The notes: generated from the sequence alone by a model not told the origin. A stretch of DNA of 6,076 nt from an uncultured delta proteobacterium (GCA_903860995.1 CAIOSS010000170.1:1-6076); one strand, 5' to 3'; shown: positions 1 through 5,624, counted from the stretch's first letter. Translations and numbers: made by a program.

Positions 1-166
1 CGAGCGCGCGCTCGTCGAGCTCGAGCGACACGACGCCCCAGTCGTAGGGGCTCAGCGCCGAGAGCCGCGCTTCGAGCAGGCCCTCATGGTAGCGGTCGAG
101 CTGCTGGAGGTGCTGCGGGGACATGAACATCCCCTCCGACCAGATGACCCGCTGCGGAACCCTCAT
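1..166 (-). CDS. tssK: T6SS baseplate subunit TssK (N-terminal part only; gene continues past the left edge)
   Basis: TssK is the cytoplasmic T6SS baseplate subunit that links the wedge complex to the TssJLM membrane complex. Only the first 55 codons are here. They read from an ATG at 166 as MRVPQRVIWSEGMFMSP and continue QHLQQLDRYHEGLL. The W-x-E-G-M-F-x-x-P-Q-H-x-Q-Q block (residues 9-21) is the signature N-terminus of the TssK/ImpJ/VasE family. The ATG overlaps the tssJ stop codon (ATGA). A GAGG seven bases upstream, inside the end of tssJ, can serve as ribosome-binding site, so translational coupling with tssJ is likely. The tssJ-tssK order is the usual one in T6SS clusters, and tssL commonly follows, so that is what I would expect to the left. 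The frame is open to the window edge. The family call is strong despite the short piece. Confidence 0.93.
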   Translation of the reverse strand, partial: MRVPQRVIWSEGMFMSPQHLQQLDRYHEGLLEARLSALSPYDWGVVSLELDERAL

Positions 167-1002
167 GCGCGGACCTCACGCGCCGACGAGCTCATCGAGA
201 TGGAGGGCGGCGTGAAGGTCGGCGCGCTGGGCACCGACGGCGCGCTGGGGACGCTCGGCAGCGACGGCGCCGACGGCGCGCTGGGGGCGCCCGGCACCGA
301 CGGGGCGTTGGGGAGGCTGGGGGCGCTCGGCAGCGACGGGGGGCTGCTCACCGCGGGCACCGAGGGGCGGCCCGGCAGGGTGCTGGGCAGGCGCAGCCGA
401 CCGCGGCTGTCGCGGATGCCGGCGTCGGTGGGCGGGTCGTCGGTGCCGGGCTCGATGTAATAGTCTTCGAGGTAGAAGACGTAGCGGGCGTCGCGCACCG
501 GCGGCGGGCTGGCGTTGGGGTCGGCGGACTGCGCGGCGCAGCGCTCGTCTCCGGGCGGCGGCGGGAGCTCGTAGATGGTGCGCCACGCCTGGCCGGCGGG
601 GTGGCGGAAGATGGCGACGGCGACGACGTGCGTGGCCGCGGGGTCGCGGCGAAACGTGCGGGCCATGCGCTGGTTGGGGTAGAGGTACATCTCGTCCATC
701 TTGAGGATGTCGTCGGCGAGCACCTCGCGGTCGCGCCTCCAGACGCCCTCGAACTCCGCCTCTTCCATGCGCGCGCCGGACTTGAGCTGGTAGATGCGCA
801 CGACCACCGGGAGCGAGCGCCCGTCGTCGTTGGGGTTGAGCCGCTCGGAGCCGCGCAGCACCAGGCCGATGTTCTGCGGGAGGTTGCACGTGGCCGGCTG
901 CGTCGGCAGGCGCGGCGTGCTGCTGCACGTCGCCACCATCGGCGCGAGCGCGAGCCAGGCGAGCAGTCCTCGGAGACCCTGTTTGCTACCCGTTCTACGC
1001 AC
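163..1002 (-). CDS. tssJ: T6SS outer-membrane lipoprotein TssJ with long proline-repeat C-terminal tail
   Basis: TssJ is the outer-membrane lipoprotein of the TssJLM complex; it sits on the periplasmic face and binds TssM. I chose the GTG at 1002 (279 aa) because GGGGAAGG lies nine bases upstream and the protein then begins with a compact signal peptide (RR, LRGLLAWLALAPMVAT) ending at Cys26. The frame is open to another GTG at 1038, which would add 12 residues and has no comparable ribosome site. The lipobox V-A-T-C is imperfect, with Thr at -1. The TssJ core spans about residues 39-185, with LVLRGSERLNPNDDGRSLPV and VVRIYQL (residues 47-73) the most typical stretch, then YLYPNQ and a final RYVFYLEDYYIEP strand. 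The family is usually about 150-190 residues. Here about 90 more follow, with proline at every third position from 222 to 261. The stop overlaps the tssK start. Confidence 0.9.
   Translation of the reverse strand: MRRTGSKQGLRGLLAWLALAPMVATCSSTPRLPTQPATCNLPQNIGLVLRGSERLNPNDDGRSLPVVVRIYQLKSGARMEEAEFEGVWRRDREVLADDILKMDEMYLYPNQRMARTFRRDPAATHVVAVAIFRHPAGQAWRTIYELPPPPGDERCAAQSADPNASPPPVRDARYVFYLEDYYIEPGTDDPPTDAGIRDSRGRLRLPSTLPGRPSVPAVSSPPSLPSAPSLPNAPSVPGAPSAPSAPSLPSVPSAPSVPSAPTFTPPSISMSSSAREVRA
214..339 (-). repeat. Pro-Ser-x triplet repeat region encoding the TssJ tail (9-nt periodicity)
   Basis: Codons 222-263 of tssJ encode P-S-L, P-S-A, P-S-L, P-N-A, P-S-V, P-G-A, P-S-A, P-S-A, P-S-L, P-S-V, P-S-A, P-S-V, P-S-A, P-T-F. 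That is fourteen consecutive triplets starting with proline and no interruption. The DNA is a degenerate 9-nt tandem repeat, not a perfect copy array, so it looks selected at the protein level or old. A polyproline-II-like extended rod or tether is the natural structural guess. On the opposite strand the same repeat reads as Gly-x-y, an antisense artefact. Confidence 0.85.
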
Positions 1003-1011
1003 GTTGATCGA

Positions 1012-1019
1012 CCTTCCCC
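1012..1019 (-). promoter_or_regulatory. Ribosome-binding site that sets the tssJ start
   Basis: On the minus strand GGGGAAGG lies nine bases before the GTG at 1002. This is the best purine-rich site near the 5' end of tssJ. It supports the GTG at 1002 over the GTG at 1038, and the resulting protein begins directly with a signal peptide. Confidence 0.6.
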
Positions 1020-1184
1020 AGCGGCTAAGGCGCGGCACCGGACTTCCGCACCGCCACGGATTCGGGCGGAGAATCGCACGGTGACGTTTCGCGAAGCAAT
1101 ACTTCTCCAGAACCCCCCCGGGGGCGGGCGGGGAGCTCTACCGGAGCCGAGCGGAGATTGGCGGCGGAGCGTGCCGGGGGTGTA

Positions 1185-1198
1185 GGGTGCGCTCACCC
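1185..1198 (+). other. Hairpin immediately upstream of the tssE ATG
   Basis: GGGTG-CGCT-CACCC is a perfect 5-bp stem with a 4-nt loop, ending six nucleotides before the ATG at 1205. The left arm holds the nearest G-rich sequence that could act as ribosome site for this ATG. A second G-run (GGGGG, 1176-1180) sits before the stem, and folding of the hairpin would bring it closer to the ATG. If translation instead starts at the GTG at 1187, the hairpin lies inside the coding region. Confidence 0.4.
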
Positions 1199-1204
1199 AA
1201 CGAT

Positions 1205-1597
1205 ATGGCCGGACGTGGACTGCTCTCCCGAATCTCCGCGAAGGACATCACCCGAACCCGCACGGAGAACGACGTCGAGTCGATCATCGAGCACCTCCGG
1301 GGGCTGCTCAACACGCGGCAGGGGGAGTGCCCCGCGGCGATGGACTTCGGCGTGGTCGACTTCACCGACCTCATGCACACCTTCCCCGAGGCCATCCAGA
1401 CGCTGCAGCGGTCGATTCGCGCGACGATCCTGCAGTACGAGCCTCGGCTGAAGAACGTCATCGTGCAGCACGTGCGCGACGACGAGGTGCTGGTGCTGAA
1501 GTTCCAGATCACGGCCCAGCTCGCGAGCAAGACCTCCAAGGGCGCGGTTCGGCTGGAGACGCAGCTGCGCGCCGGCGGGCAGATCAGCGTCCGCTGA
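1205..1597 (+). CDS. tssE: T6SS baseplate wedge subunit TssE (gp25-like)
   Basis: TssE is the T6SS homologue of phage T4 gp25, part of the cytoplasmic baseplate wedge with TssF, TssG and TssK, where it helps start sheath polymerisation. The 130-residue product is about the family's normal size. It begins MAGRGLLSRIS, matching the usual LL-R-I start of the family. It carries the LLNTRQG turn (residues 34-40), the D-F-G of the gp25 fold (47-49) and the highly conserved E-P-R-L motif (79-82) followed by two beta strands. Start choice is open: the ATG at 1205 fits the family best but has a poor ribosome site, while an in-frame GTG at 1187 has GGGGG upstream and would add six residues. The gene diverges from tssJ-tssK instead of sitting beside tssB, tssC or tssF as is common. 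It is followed 22 nt later by a peroxiredoxin gene. Confidence 0.92.
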   Translation: MAGRGLLSRISAKDITRTRTENDVESIIEHLRGLLNTRQGECPAAMDFGVVDFTDLMHTFPEAIQTLQRSIRATILQYEPRLKNVIVQHVRDDEVLVLKFQITAQLASKTSKGAVRLETQLRAGGQISVR

Positions 1598-1604
1598 GGG
1601 GCGC

Positions 1605-1614
1605 GGAAGAGGGG
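1605..1614 (+). promoter_or_regulatory. Ribosome-binding site of bcp
   Basis: GGAAGAGGGG lies between the tssE stop and bcp, with five bases to the ATG at 1620 and eleven to the second ATG at 1626. The spacing permits either start but fits the first slightly better. The strong site means bcp does not need coupling to tssE translation. Confidence 0.55.
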
Positions 1615-1619
1615 ATCCG

Positions 1620-2084
1620 ATGACGATGGTGAAGGCAGGCGACGCGGCGCCGACGTTCAAGGCGCCCGCAGACTCGGGCGGCGATCTCTCCCTCGAAGAC
1701 TTCAAGGGCAAGACCCTGGTGCTGTACTTCTATCCGAAGGACGACACGCCGGGCTGCACCGTGGAGGCCAACGAGTTCACGACGCTGGCGGACGAGTTCG
1801 CCGCGGCCGGGGCGACGGTGCTCGGCGTGTCGCGCGACACCGTGAAGAGCCACTGCAAGTTCAGGGACAAGTACGGGCTCAAGGTGGCGCTGCTGAGCGA
1901 CCCCGAGCTGACCCTCCACAACGCCTACGGGGCCTGGGGCGAGAAGACCATGTACGGCAAGAAGGTGGAGGGCGTGCTGCGCAGCACCTTCGTCATCGAC
2001 GGCCGCGGGGTGGTGGTGAAGGCCTACCCCAACGTGAAGGCCGCCGGGCACGCGGCGAAGGTGCTGGCCGACCTCCAGGGCTGA
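1620..2084 (+). CDS. bcp: Thioredoxin-dependent peroxiredoxin, Bcp/PrxQ family
   Basis: This cytoplasmic thiol peroxidase reduces H2O2 and organic hydroperoxides and is normally recycled by thioredoxin. The 154-residue length is typical. The active-site segment FYPKDDTPGCTVEANEF holds the peroxidatic Cys46 with Thr43 and Pro39 of the Prx motif. GVSRD, LLSD, AYGAWGEK and the RSTFVID strand follow in the normal Bcp order. The usual Bcp resolving cysteine five residues after Cys46 is Asn51 here. The only other cysteine is Cys79 (SHCKF), in the helix where the PrxQ subtype typified by Xylella fastidiosa PrxQ keeps its resolving cysteine, although one turn away from that exact position. It could therefore be an atypical 2-Cys enzyme or act as 1-Cys. 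The ATG at 1620 has GGAAGAGGGG ending five bases upstream; a second ATG lies at 1626. It starts 22 nt after tssE, so co-transcription is plausible. Confidence 0.97.
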   Translation: MTMVKAGDAAPTFKAPADSGGDLSLEDFKGKTLVLYFYPKDDTPGCTVEANEFTTLADEFAAAGATVLGVSRDTVKSHCKFRDKYGLKVALLSDPELTLHNAYGAWGEKTMYGKKVEGVLRSTFVIDGRGVVVKAYPNVKAAGHAAKVLADLQG

Positions 2085-2104
2085 GCGCGCCAGCTGTTGT
2101 TGCC

Positions 2105-2132
2105 GCCGGCTGAGGTGTGCCAGCCTCACGGC
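2105..2132 (+). other. Hairpin in the bcp-lipoprotein gap, just before the lipoprotein ribosome site
   Basis: GCCG (2105-2108) pairs with CGGC (2129-2132) and TGAGG (2111-2115) with CCTCA (2124-2128). This leaves a 2-nt bulge and an 8-nt loop. A competing pairing of GGCTG (2108-2112) with CAGCC (2121-2125) is also possible. No T-run follows, so it is not a classical rho-independent terminator. It ends three bases before the GGAGGG ribosome site and does not cover it. It may reduce read-through from bcp or be incidental in such GC-rich DNA. Confidence 0.3.
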
Positions 2133-2135
2133 CCC

Positions 2136-2141
2136 GGAGGG
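2136..2141 (+). promoter_or_regulatory. Ribosome-binding site that sets the lipoprotein start
   Basis: GGAGGG lies six bases before the ATG at 2148. The frame is open back to a TTG at 2097, but that start has no such site and would put 17 non-hydrophobic residues in front of the signal peptide. The ATG at 2148 is therefore preferred. Confidence 0.7.
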
Positions 2142-2147
2142 CTCTTC

Positions 2148-3299
2148 ATGAAGCGTGTTGGTCGAAGGGCCTGGGCGGTGTCGATGGTCGCTGGTCTCTC
2201 GCTCGTGGCGTGCTCGCCCGACGAGACCCTCACCACCGATCCCAACGCGGAGGTGGAGCCGCCTTGGCCGGCCGATGCCTCCGTCGACGACGACGTGGGC
2301 CCCCGCCCCGAGGTCGACGGCGCGCTCACCCAGGACGACGACGCTCCCGTCGCGCCAGTGGACGCTTCCCCGGCGCCCGTCGACGTGCCGTCGGCGCCCG
2401 TCGACCTGGGCGCGCCCGCGCCGGTGGTCCCCGAGCAGCGCTGCCGGGTCGAGTCGACCACCTTCGCCGCGGCGATGCAGGAGCTCGACGTCGGCCCCAC
2501 CTCCGCCGCGCGCCTGCGGTTTACGCTGCCCGGTATTCCTGCGGGCGTCACCGCGGCCACGCTGGTGTACGACTCCTTCGACTCCGACCACCCCAACGAG
2601 GAGGGCGTGATCACCCTCGGCGGGCGGCGCTTCGAGATGCCCGCCAACGCCGCGTGGGACAACGTCACCGTGCCCGGCCACCGGGTCGACGTGGGCGGCG
2701 ACCTCGACGCGGGCGACAACGCCGTCGCCTTTGGCCCGGGGCCGCTGGCGCGGTCGTTCTTCCGGGTGGGGCGCGTGGCGCTGGATTTCACCGCGCGGGT
2801 CGAGCGCTGCCCCGGCGCCGCCACGCCGATGCCCATGCCCACGGACGCGGGCACGCCCGCCGGACCGGTGGTCGAGCGCACCATCGGCTACCGCGCGGCG
2901 ACCTACACCCAGCGCGGCAACTGGGTGTTTCGCTGCGACGCCAACTACGCGTACACGGCCCGCGGCGACCACGCCTCGGAGGACTGCACGGGCGGGTACG
3001 CGCCCGATGGCACGCTGCGCGGAACGGCGACCTTCACGTTCACCAACGTGACCGCGGCGACCTACGACGTGCTCATCGGCTCGCGGCACTCGGGGAACCG
3101 CAACACCATGCTCGCGCTCTTCACCGTCAACGGCGAGGCCGATCGCGTCAACCAGCGCACCGGCGACGGCGCGCTGACCATCGTGACGGACGTCTGGGGG
3201 AGGCGGGCGCTCTCGGGCACCGTGCGCGTGGTGCTGGACACCACGCGCAACAGCGGCAGCGACAGCGTGTCGTTCGTGACGTTGCGCCCGGTGCGGTAG
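2148..3299 (+). CDS. Putative surface lipoprotein with two beta-sandwich (carbohydrate-binding-like) domains
   Basis: I do not recognise a named family for the whole protein. The 383-residue product starts with a short basic signal peptide (MKRVGRRAW, then a hydrophobic run) and the lipobox L-V-A-C, so Cys22 should be lipidated. Residues 23-95 are a disordered Asp/Pro/Ala linker with repeated A-P-V-D units. Residues about 99-221 look like an all-beta domain bracketed by Cys99 and Cys221, which may form a disulfide. It includes LVYDSF, the acidic DSDHPNEEG loop and a DLDAGDNAVAF segment resembling non-catalytic binding modules. After a short Pro/Met/Thr linker, residues about 244-383 form a second beta-rich domain with Cys263 and Cys280 close together. 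YDVLIGSRHSGNRN, ALFTVNG and VRVVLDTT there loosely resemble golvesin or CBM-like domains. No catalytic motif is visible, so a binding or structural role at the cell surface is inferred. The stop faces the phospholipase gene across 21 nt, with no obvious terminator between them. Confidence 0.85.
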   Translation: MKRVGRRAWAVSMVAGLSLVACSPDETLTTDPNAEVEPPWPADASVDDDVGPRPEVDGALTQDDDAPVAPVDASPAPVDVPSAPVDLGAPAPVVPEQRCRVESTTFAAAMQELDVGPTSAARLRFTLPGIPAGVTAATLVYDSFDSDHPNEEGVITLGGRRFEMPANAAWDNVTVPGHRVDVGGDLDAGDNAVAFGPGPLARSFFRVGRVALDFTARVERCPGAATPMPMPTDAGTPAGPVVERTIGYRAATYTQRGNWVFRCDANYAYTARGDHASEDCTGGYAPDGTLRGTATFTFTNVTAATYDVLIGSRHSGNRNTMLALFTVNGEADRVNQRTGDGALTIVTDVWGRRALSGTVRVVLDTTRNSGSDSVSFVTLRPVR

Positions 3300-3320
3300 C
3301 GAGCGCCGCCGGACGCGGGG

Positions 3321-5624
3321 TCACACCATGTCGGGGCCGATGTCCTCGATGAGGCAGCGCATCACTCCGCGCATCGGCAGCGAGTACACGAAGCCCCGCG
3401 GGGCGTACTGGGCCGGCAGCGGGCGCCCGTCGAGGGAGATGTCGTCGCCCTCGTCGGTCCACGCCTGGCGCACGGCGTCGTTGTAGCGCGCGGCCAGCAG
3501 GAGCTGGTCGTACCAGCGCGCGGCGTCGTCGGACACCTCCGTGCCCGCGGGCAGCATGTTGGCGAGGATGCGACGCCGCGCCGCGCGCACCCAGGCCGGG
3601 TCGTACACGGCCACGTTGAGCTCGGCCTCGTACACGATGCCGCGGTTGTTCTTGTTGGCGCTCCCGACGCTCATGAACAGGTCGTCGACGATGAACATCT
3701 TCGAGTGCACGTCCATGTCGACGAAGCGTGACTCGGTCTCGTCGATGCCCCAGGTGACCTGCGTGTCGAACGACCGCAGCTGGAGCATCGCGTAGCGCTC
3801 GGGGAAGCGCGCGAGGAGGTCTTCGTGCGTGCGCCGCGTCCACGCGCAGCCCGGGTCGGTCCACTCGCCGATGGGCTTGGTGATCACCACCAGCCGCAGC
3901 GCCGGGACCTCCGCCATCCGGCGGATGATCGCCTCGGTCAGCATCGGGATCCGGAAGTACTGGTCTTCGATGTAGATGTACTGCCGCGCCTGGGCCACGG
4001 CGTTGAACCACGTCTCCGCGATGGCGTGCTCGTTGAAGGGCTCCGGGAGCGTGGCGGTGACCTGCACCTGCACGCCCCCCGCGACCGGCGCCGGCGCCGC
4101 GCCCAGCGCGTACGCCGAGCTGTCGGGGCTGTAGCGCGCGTTGGTGCGCCGGAGGAAGTCCCAGCGCTCGTGGAAGACGTCCTCCGCGTCGATGGCGCTC
4201 GGGCCCTCCAGCCGCACCACGTAGTCCTTGCGCGGGCCCGTGTCGGGCAGCCGGTCGCGGGCCACCACCTGCTGCCGCGCGGCCGCCGTCGACCCGAACA
4301 GCATCCGCCGCGGCTCGAACACCCGGTGCTGCGAGGTGTCCCAGTCGACCCGCCGGAGGTTCATCCCGCCGATGAACGCAAGGCGCTGGTCGATGGTCAT
4401 GAACTTCTGGTGGTAGGACGCCGCCTCGACGTTGGCCATCACCACCGGCCAGCGCGTGAGGTCGACGCGGTGCCCCGGCACCTCGCTCGGCACCATCGCC
4501 TCGGCCGCGAACATGCCCGCCGCCAGCGTCGGGAAGCTCTCGCGCGCCCGGGCGCCGAAGGAGAAGGGCCGCACCGCGAAGTCGAACATCCCGCTGGTCG
4601 GGTTGGCCTGCCCCATGTGCTCGAAGTTGTCGCCCGCGAGCGTGCCGTGCGCCCGCAGCGCCGCGTCCGAGGAGAGCGTGGAGGCGACCCCGTCCATCGA
4701 CAGGAACTGCCCCACGATGACCCGCTTGCGCGCGGGCAGCGCCTCCATGATGGCCAGCACCGTGTTGCTGCGCCGCTGCGCCTCGGTCGACGTGGGGTGC
4801 GTCGACGCGTCGCGCAGGAGCTCGAAGTCCGACTCCCACCACCAGGTGGAGACGTTGACCGTGGAGCGCGCCGTCTGGAGGCCCGCGTACACCGAGCGCC
4901 AGGTCTCGTCGCCGTCCATCAGCAGGTCGGCGCGGTTGCCACGGCGCGCGGGGCGACCCTGCGCCGAGAACCACTGGTGCCGCAGCCCCAGCACCACGGT
5001 GTGCACCGGCACCGCCTCGCCGTTGACGTCGACGGTCGCGCGGGCCAGCGAGAGCCCCGCCCCGGTGACCCCCGTCGCGAGGCGCGCCGTGAGGCCCGAC
5101 GGGGAGCGCGTTCCGTCGAAGACGAGGTCGGCGCGCAGCGTGCGGTGCGCCGGGGCGTCGAGGGTGACCGTGAGCCGGGCGCTCGCGCCGAGCTCGACGC
5201 GGCGGATCCATGGCTGCGCGCCCGGGAGCGTGGGCACGGTGACGCCGTCGCGGGTGACGGTGAGCGTCGCGTCGGCGGTCGGGAGCGGCTGCGACCAGAG
5301 GTCGAGGAGGTGGAGATCGAGCAGCGCCGTGGGCGCGGCCGGGCCGCTGTCGACCCCGACGGGCACATCGACCCCGACGGGCACATCGACCCCGACGGGC
5401 ACATCGAGGGGCGGTGCGGCGTCGCGGGAGGGGACCACGTCGCGCGAGGGGGCGGCGTCGATGAGAGGGCCGACGTCGCGGGCGGGCGCGGCGTCGATGG
5501 GAGGGGCGTCGGCGGAGAGGGCCGCGTCACCGGGGTCGGTGGTCACATCTTCGGGCGTCGCGCCACAGGCAGGCAGCGCGGCGCAGCACAGGAGCGACAG
5601 GGTTGGAAACCACCGGGTTGTCAT
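3321..5624 (-). CDS. Lipid-anchored phospholipase D-family protein with two HKD motifs
   Basis: PLD-superfamily enzymes cleave or transfer phosphodiester bonds, classically releasing the phospholipid head group to leave phosphatidic acid. The 767-residue product starts at the ATG at 5624, chosen because a signal peptide (MTTRWFPTLSLLCCAALPAC) begins there; the lipobox L-P-A-C gives lipidated Cys20. The ribosome site is poor: the nearest G-run is about 13 nt upstream. Residues 21-97 are an Asp/Ala/Pro/Val linker with repeats. Residues about 98-230 are a beta-rich domain of unknown role. The catalytic half begins near residue 231 (LLMDGDETW, then STVNVSTWWW). HKD1 is H405-x-K407-x4-D412 with GG419-420 and N422. 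HKD2 is H640-x-K642-x4-D647 with GSAN at 654-657. YIYIEDQYF (549-557) matches the ENQYF motif of eukaryotic-type PLD. All catalytic residues are intact, so it is probably active outside the cytoplasm. Substrate and any T6SS link are unknown. Confidence 0.93.
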   Translation of the reverse strand: MTTRWFPTLSLLCCAALPACGATPEDVTTDPGDAALSADAPPIDAAPARDVGPLIDAAPSRDVVPSRDAAPPLDVPVGVDVPVGVDVPVGVDSGPAAPTALLDLHLLDLWSQPLPTADATLTVTRDGVTVPTLPGAQPWIRRVELGASARLTVTLDAPAHRTLRADLVFDGTRSPSGLTARLATGVTGAGLSLARATVDVNGEAVPVHTVVLGLRHQWFSAQGRPARRGNRADLLMDGDETWRSVYAGLQTARSTVNVSTWWWESDFELLRDASTHPTSTEAQRRSNTVLAIMEALPARKRVIVGQFLSMDGVASTLSSDAALRAHGTLAGDNFEHMGQANPTSGMFDFAVRPFSFGARARESFPTLAAGMFAAEAMVPSEVPGHRVDLTRWPVVMANVEAASYHQKFMTIDQRLAFIGGMNLRRVDWDTSQHRVFEPRRMLFGSTAAARQQVVARDRLPDTGPRKDYVVRLEGPSAIDAEDVFHERWDFLRRTNARYSPDSSAYALGAAPAPVAGGVQVQVTATLPEPFNEHAIAETWFNAVAQARQYIYIEDQYFRIPMLTEAIIRRMAEVPALRLVVITKPIGEWTDPGCAWTRRTHEDLLARFPERYAMLQLRSFDTQVTWGIDETESRFVDMDVHSKMFIVDDLFMSVGSANKNNRGIVYEAELNVAVYDPAWVRAARRRILANMLPAGTEVSDDAARWYDQLLLAARYNDAVRQAWTDEGDDISLDGRPLPAQYAPRGFVYSLPMRGVMRCLIEDIGPDMV
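5351..5404. repeat. Three perfect 18-bp tandem repeats within the PLD linker
   Basis: The plus-strand unit cgaccccgacgggcacat occurs three times without mismatch. On the coding (minus) strand each unit gives six residues, producing three copies of D-V-P-V-G-V (roughly residues 74-91). Because the unit is a multiple of three, copy gain or loss keeps the frame. Perfect identity suggests recent expansion. The flanking linker (5405-5530) also contains degenerate repeats of D-A-A-P-x-R-D-V type. Confidence 0.9.

Larger units (their letters stand above)
1003..1204. promoter_or_regulatory. Divergent tssJ/tssE intergenic control region
   Basis: These 202 nt separate the minus-strand tssJKx operon from plus-strand tssE and must hold the promoters for both directions if no longer transcripts enter. 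Visible elements are an 8-bp palindrome TTCGCGAA (1088-1095), an inverted repeat CCCCCGGGGG (1115-1124) inside a longer C7/G5 tract followed by further G runs to 1134, and a hairpin just before tssE (1185-1198). On the minus strand, TTGCTT followed about 18 nt later by GATTCT is only a weak sigma70-like match. I see no convincing sigma54 site at correct spacing. The palindromes could be operators, but this is not demonstrated. Confidence 0.45.

Noticed and set aside
86..460. Plus-strand open frame with collagen-like Gly-x-y repeats
   Set aside because: It is antisense to the proline-repeat tail of tssJ: Pro codons CCx read as Gly GGx on the other strand. The minus strand has a complete TssJ-TssK pair with ATGA overlap, which explains the region.
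1159..1175. Possible sigma54 promoter before tssE (TTGGCGG...GTGCC)
   Set aside because: The GG and GC elements are 11 nt apart instead of 10, and the flanking bases do not match TTGC, so the match is no better than chance in this composition.
1584..3089. 501-codon minus-strand open frame
   Set aside because: It covers bcp and most of the lipoprotein gene in antisense, is rich in Arg/Gly/His low-complexity sequence, has no recognisable domain, and results from high GC content removing stop codons.
3300..3320. Bidirectional terminator between the convergent lipoprotein and PLD genes
   Set aside because: The 21-nt gap has no stem with flanking T-runs. Termination may be Rho-dependent or lie within the coding ends, but nothing can be pointed to.
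3148..5211. 687-codon minus-strand open frame in a different frame from the PLD
   Set aside because: Its product is Arg/Ala/Gly-rich noise. The PLD frame in the same region carries two HKD motifs and a signal peptide.
2148..5624. The convergent lipoprotein as an immunity protein for the PLD (T6SS effector-immunity pair)
   Set aside because: The PLD has its own lipoprotein signal, the genes are convergent instead of co-oriented, and the neighbouring lipoprotein looks like binding modules without the Sel1-type repeats of known PldA immunity proteins. There is not enough support.
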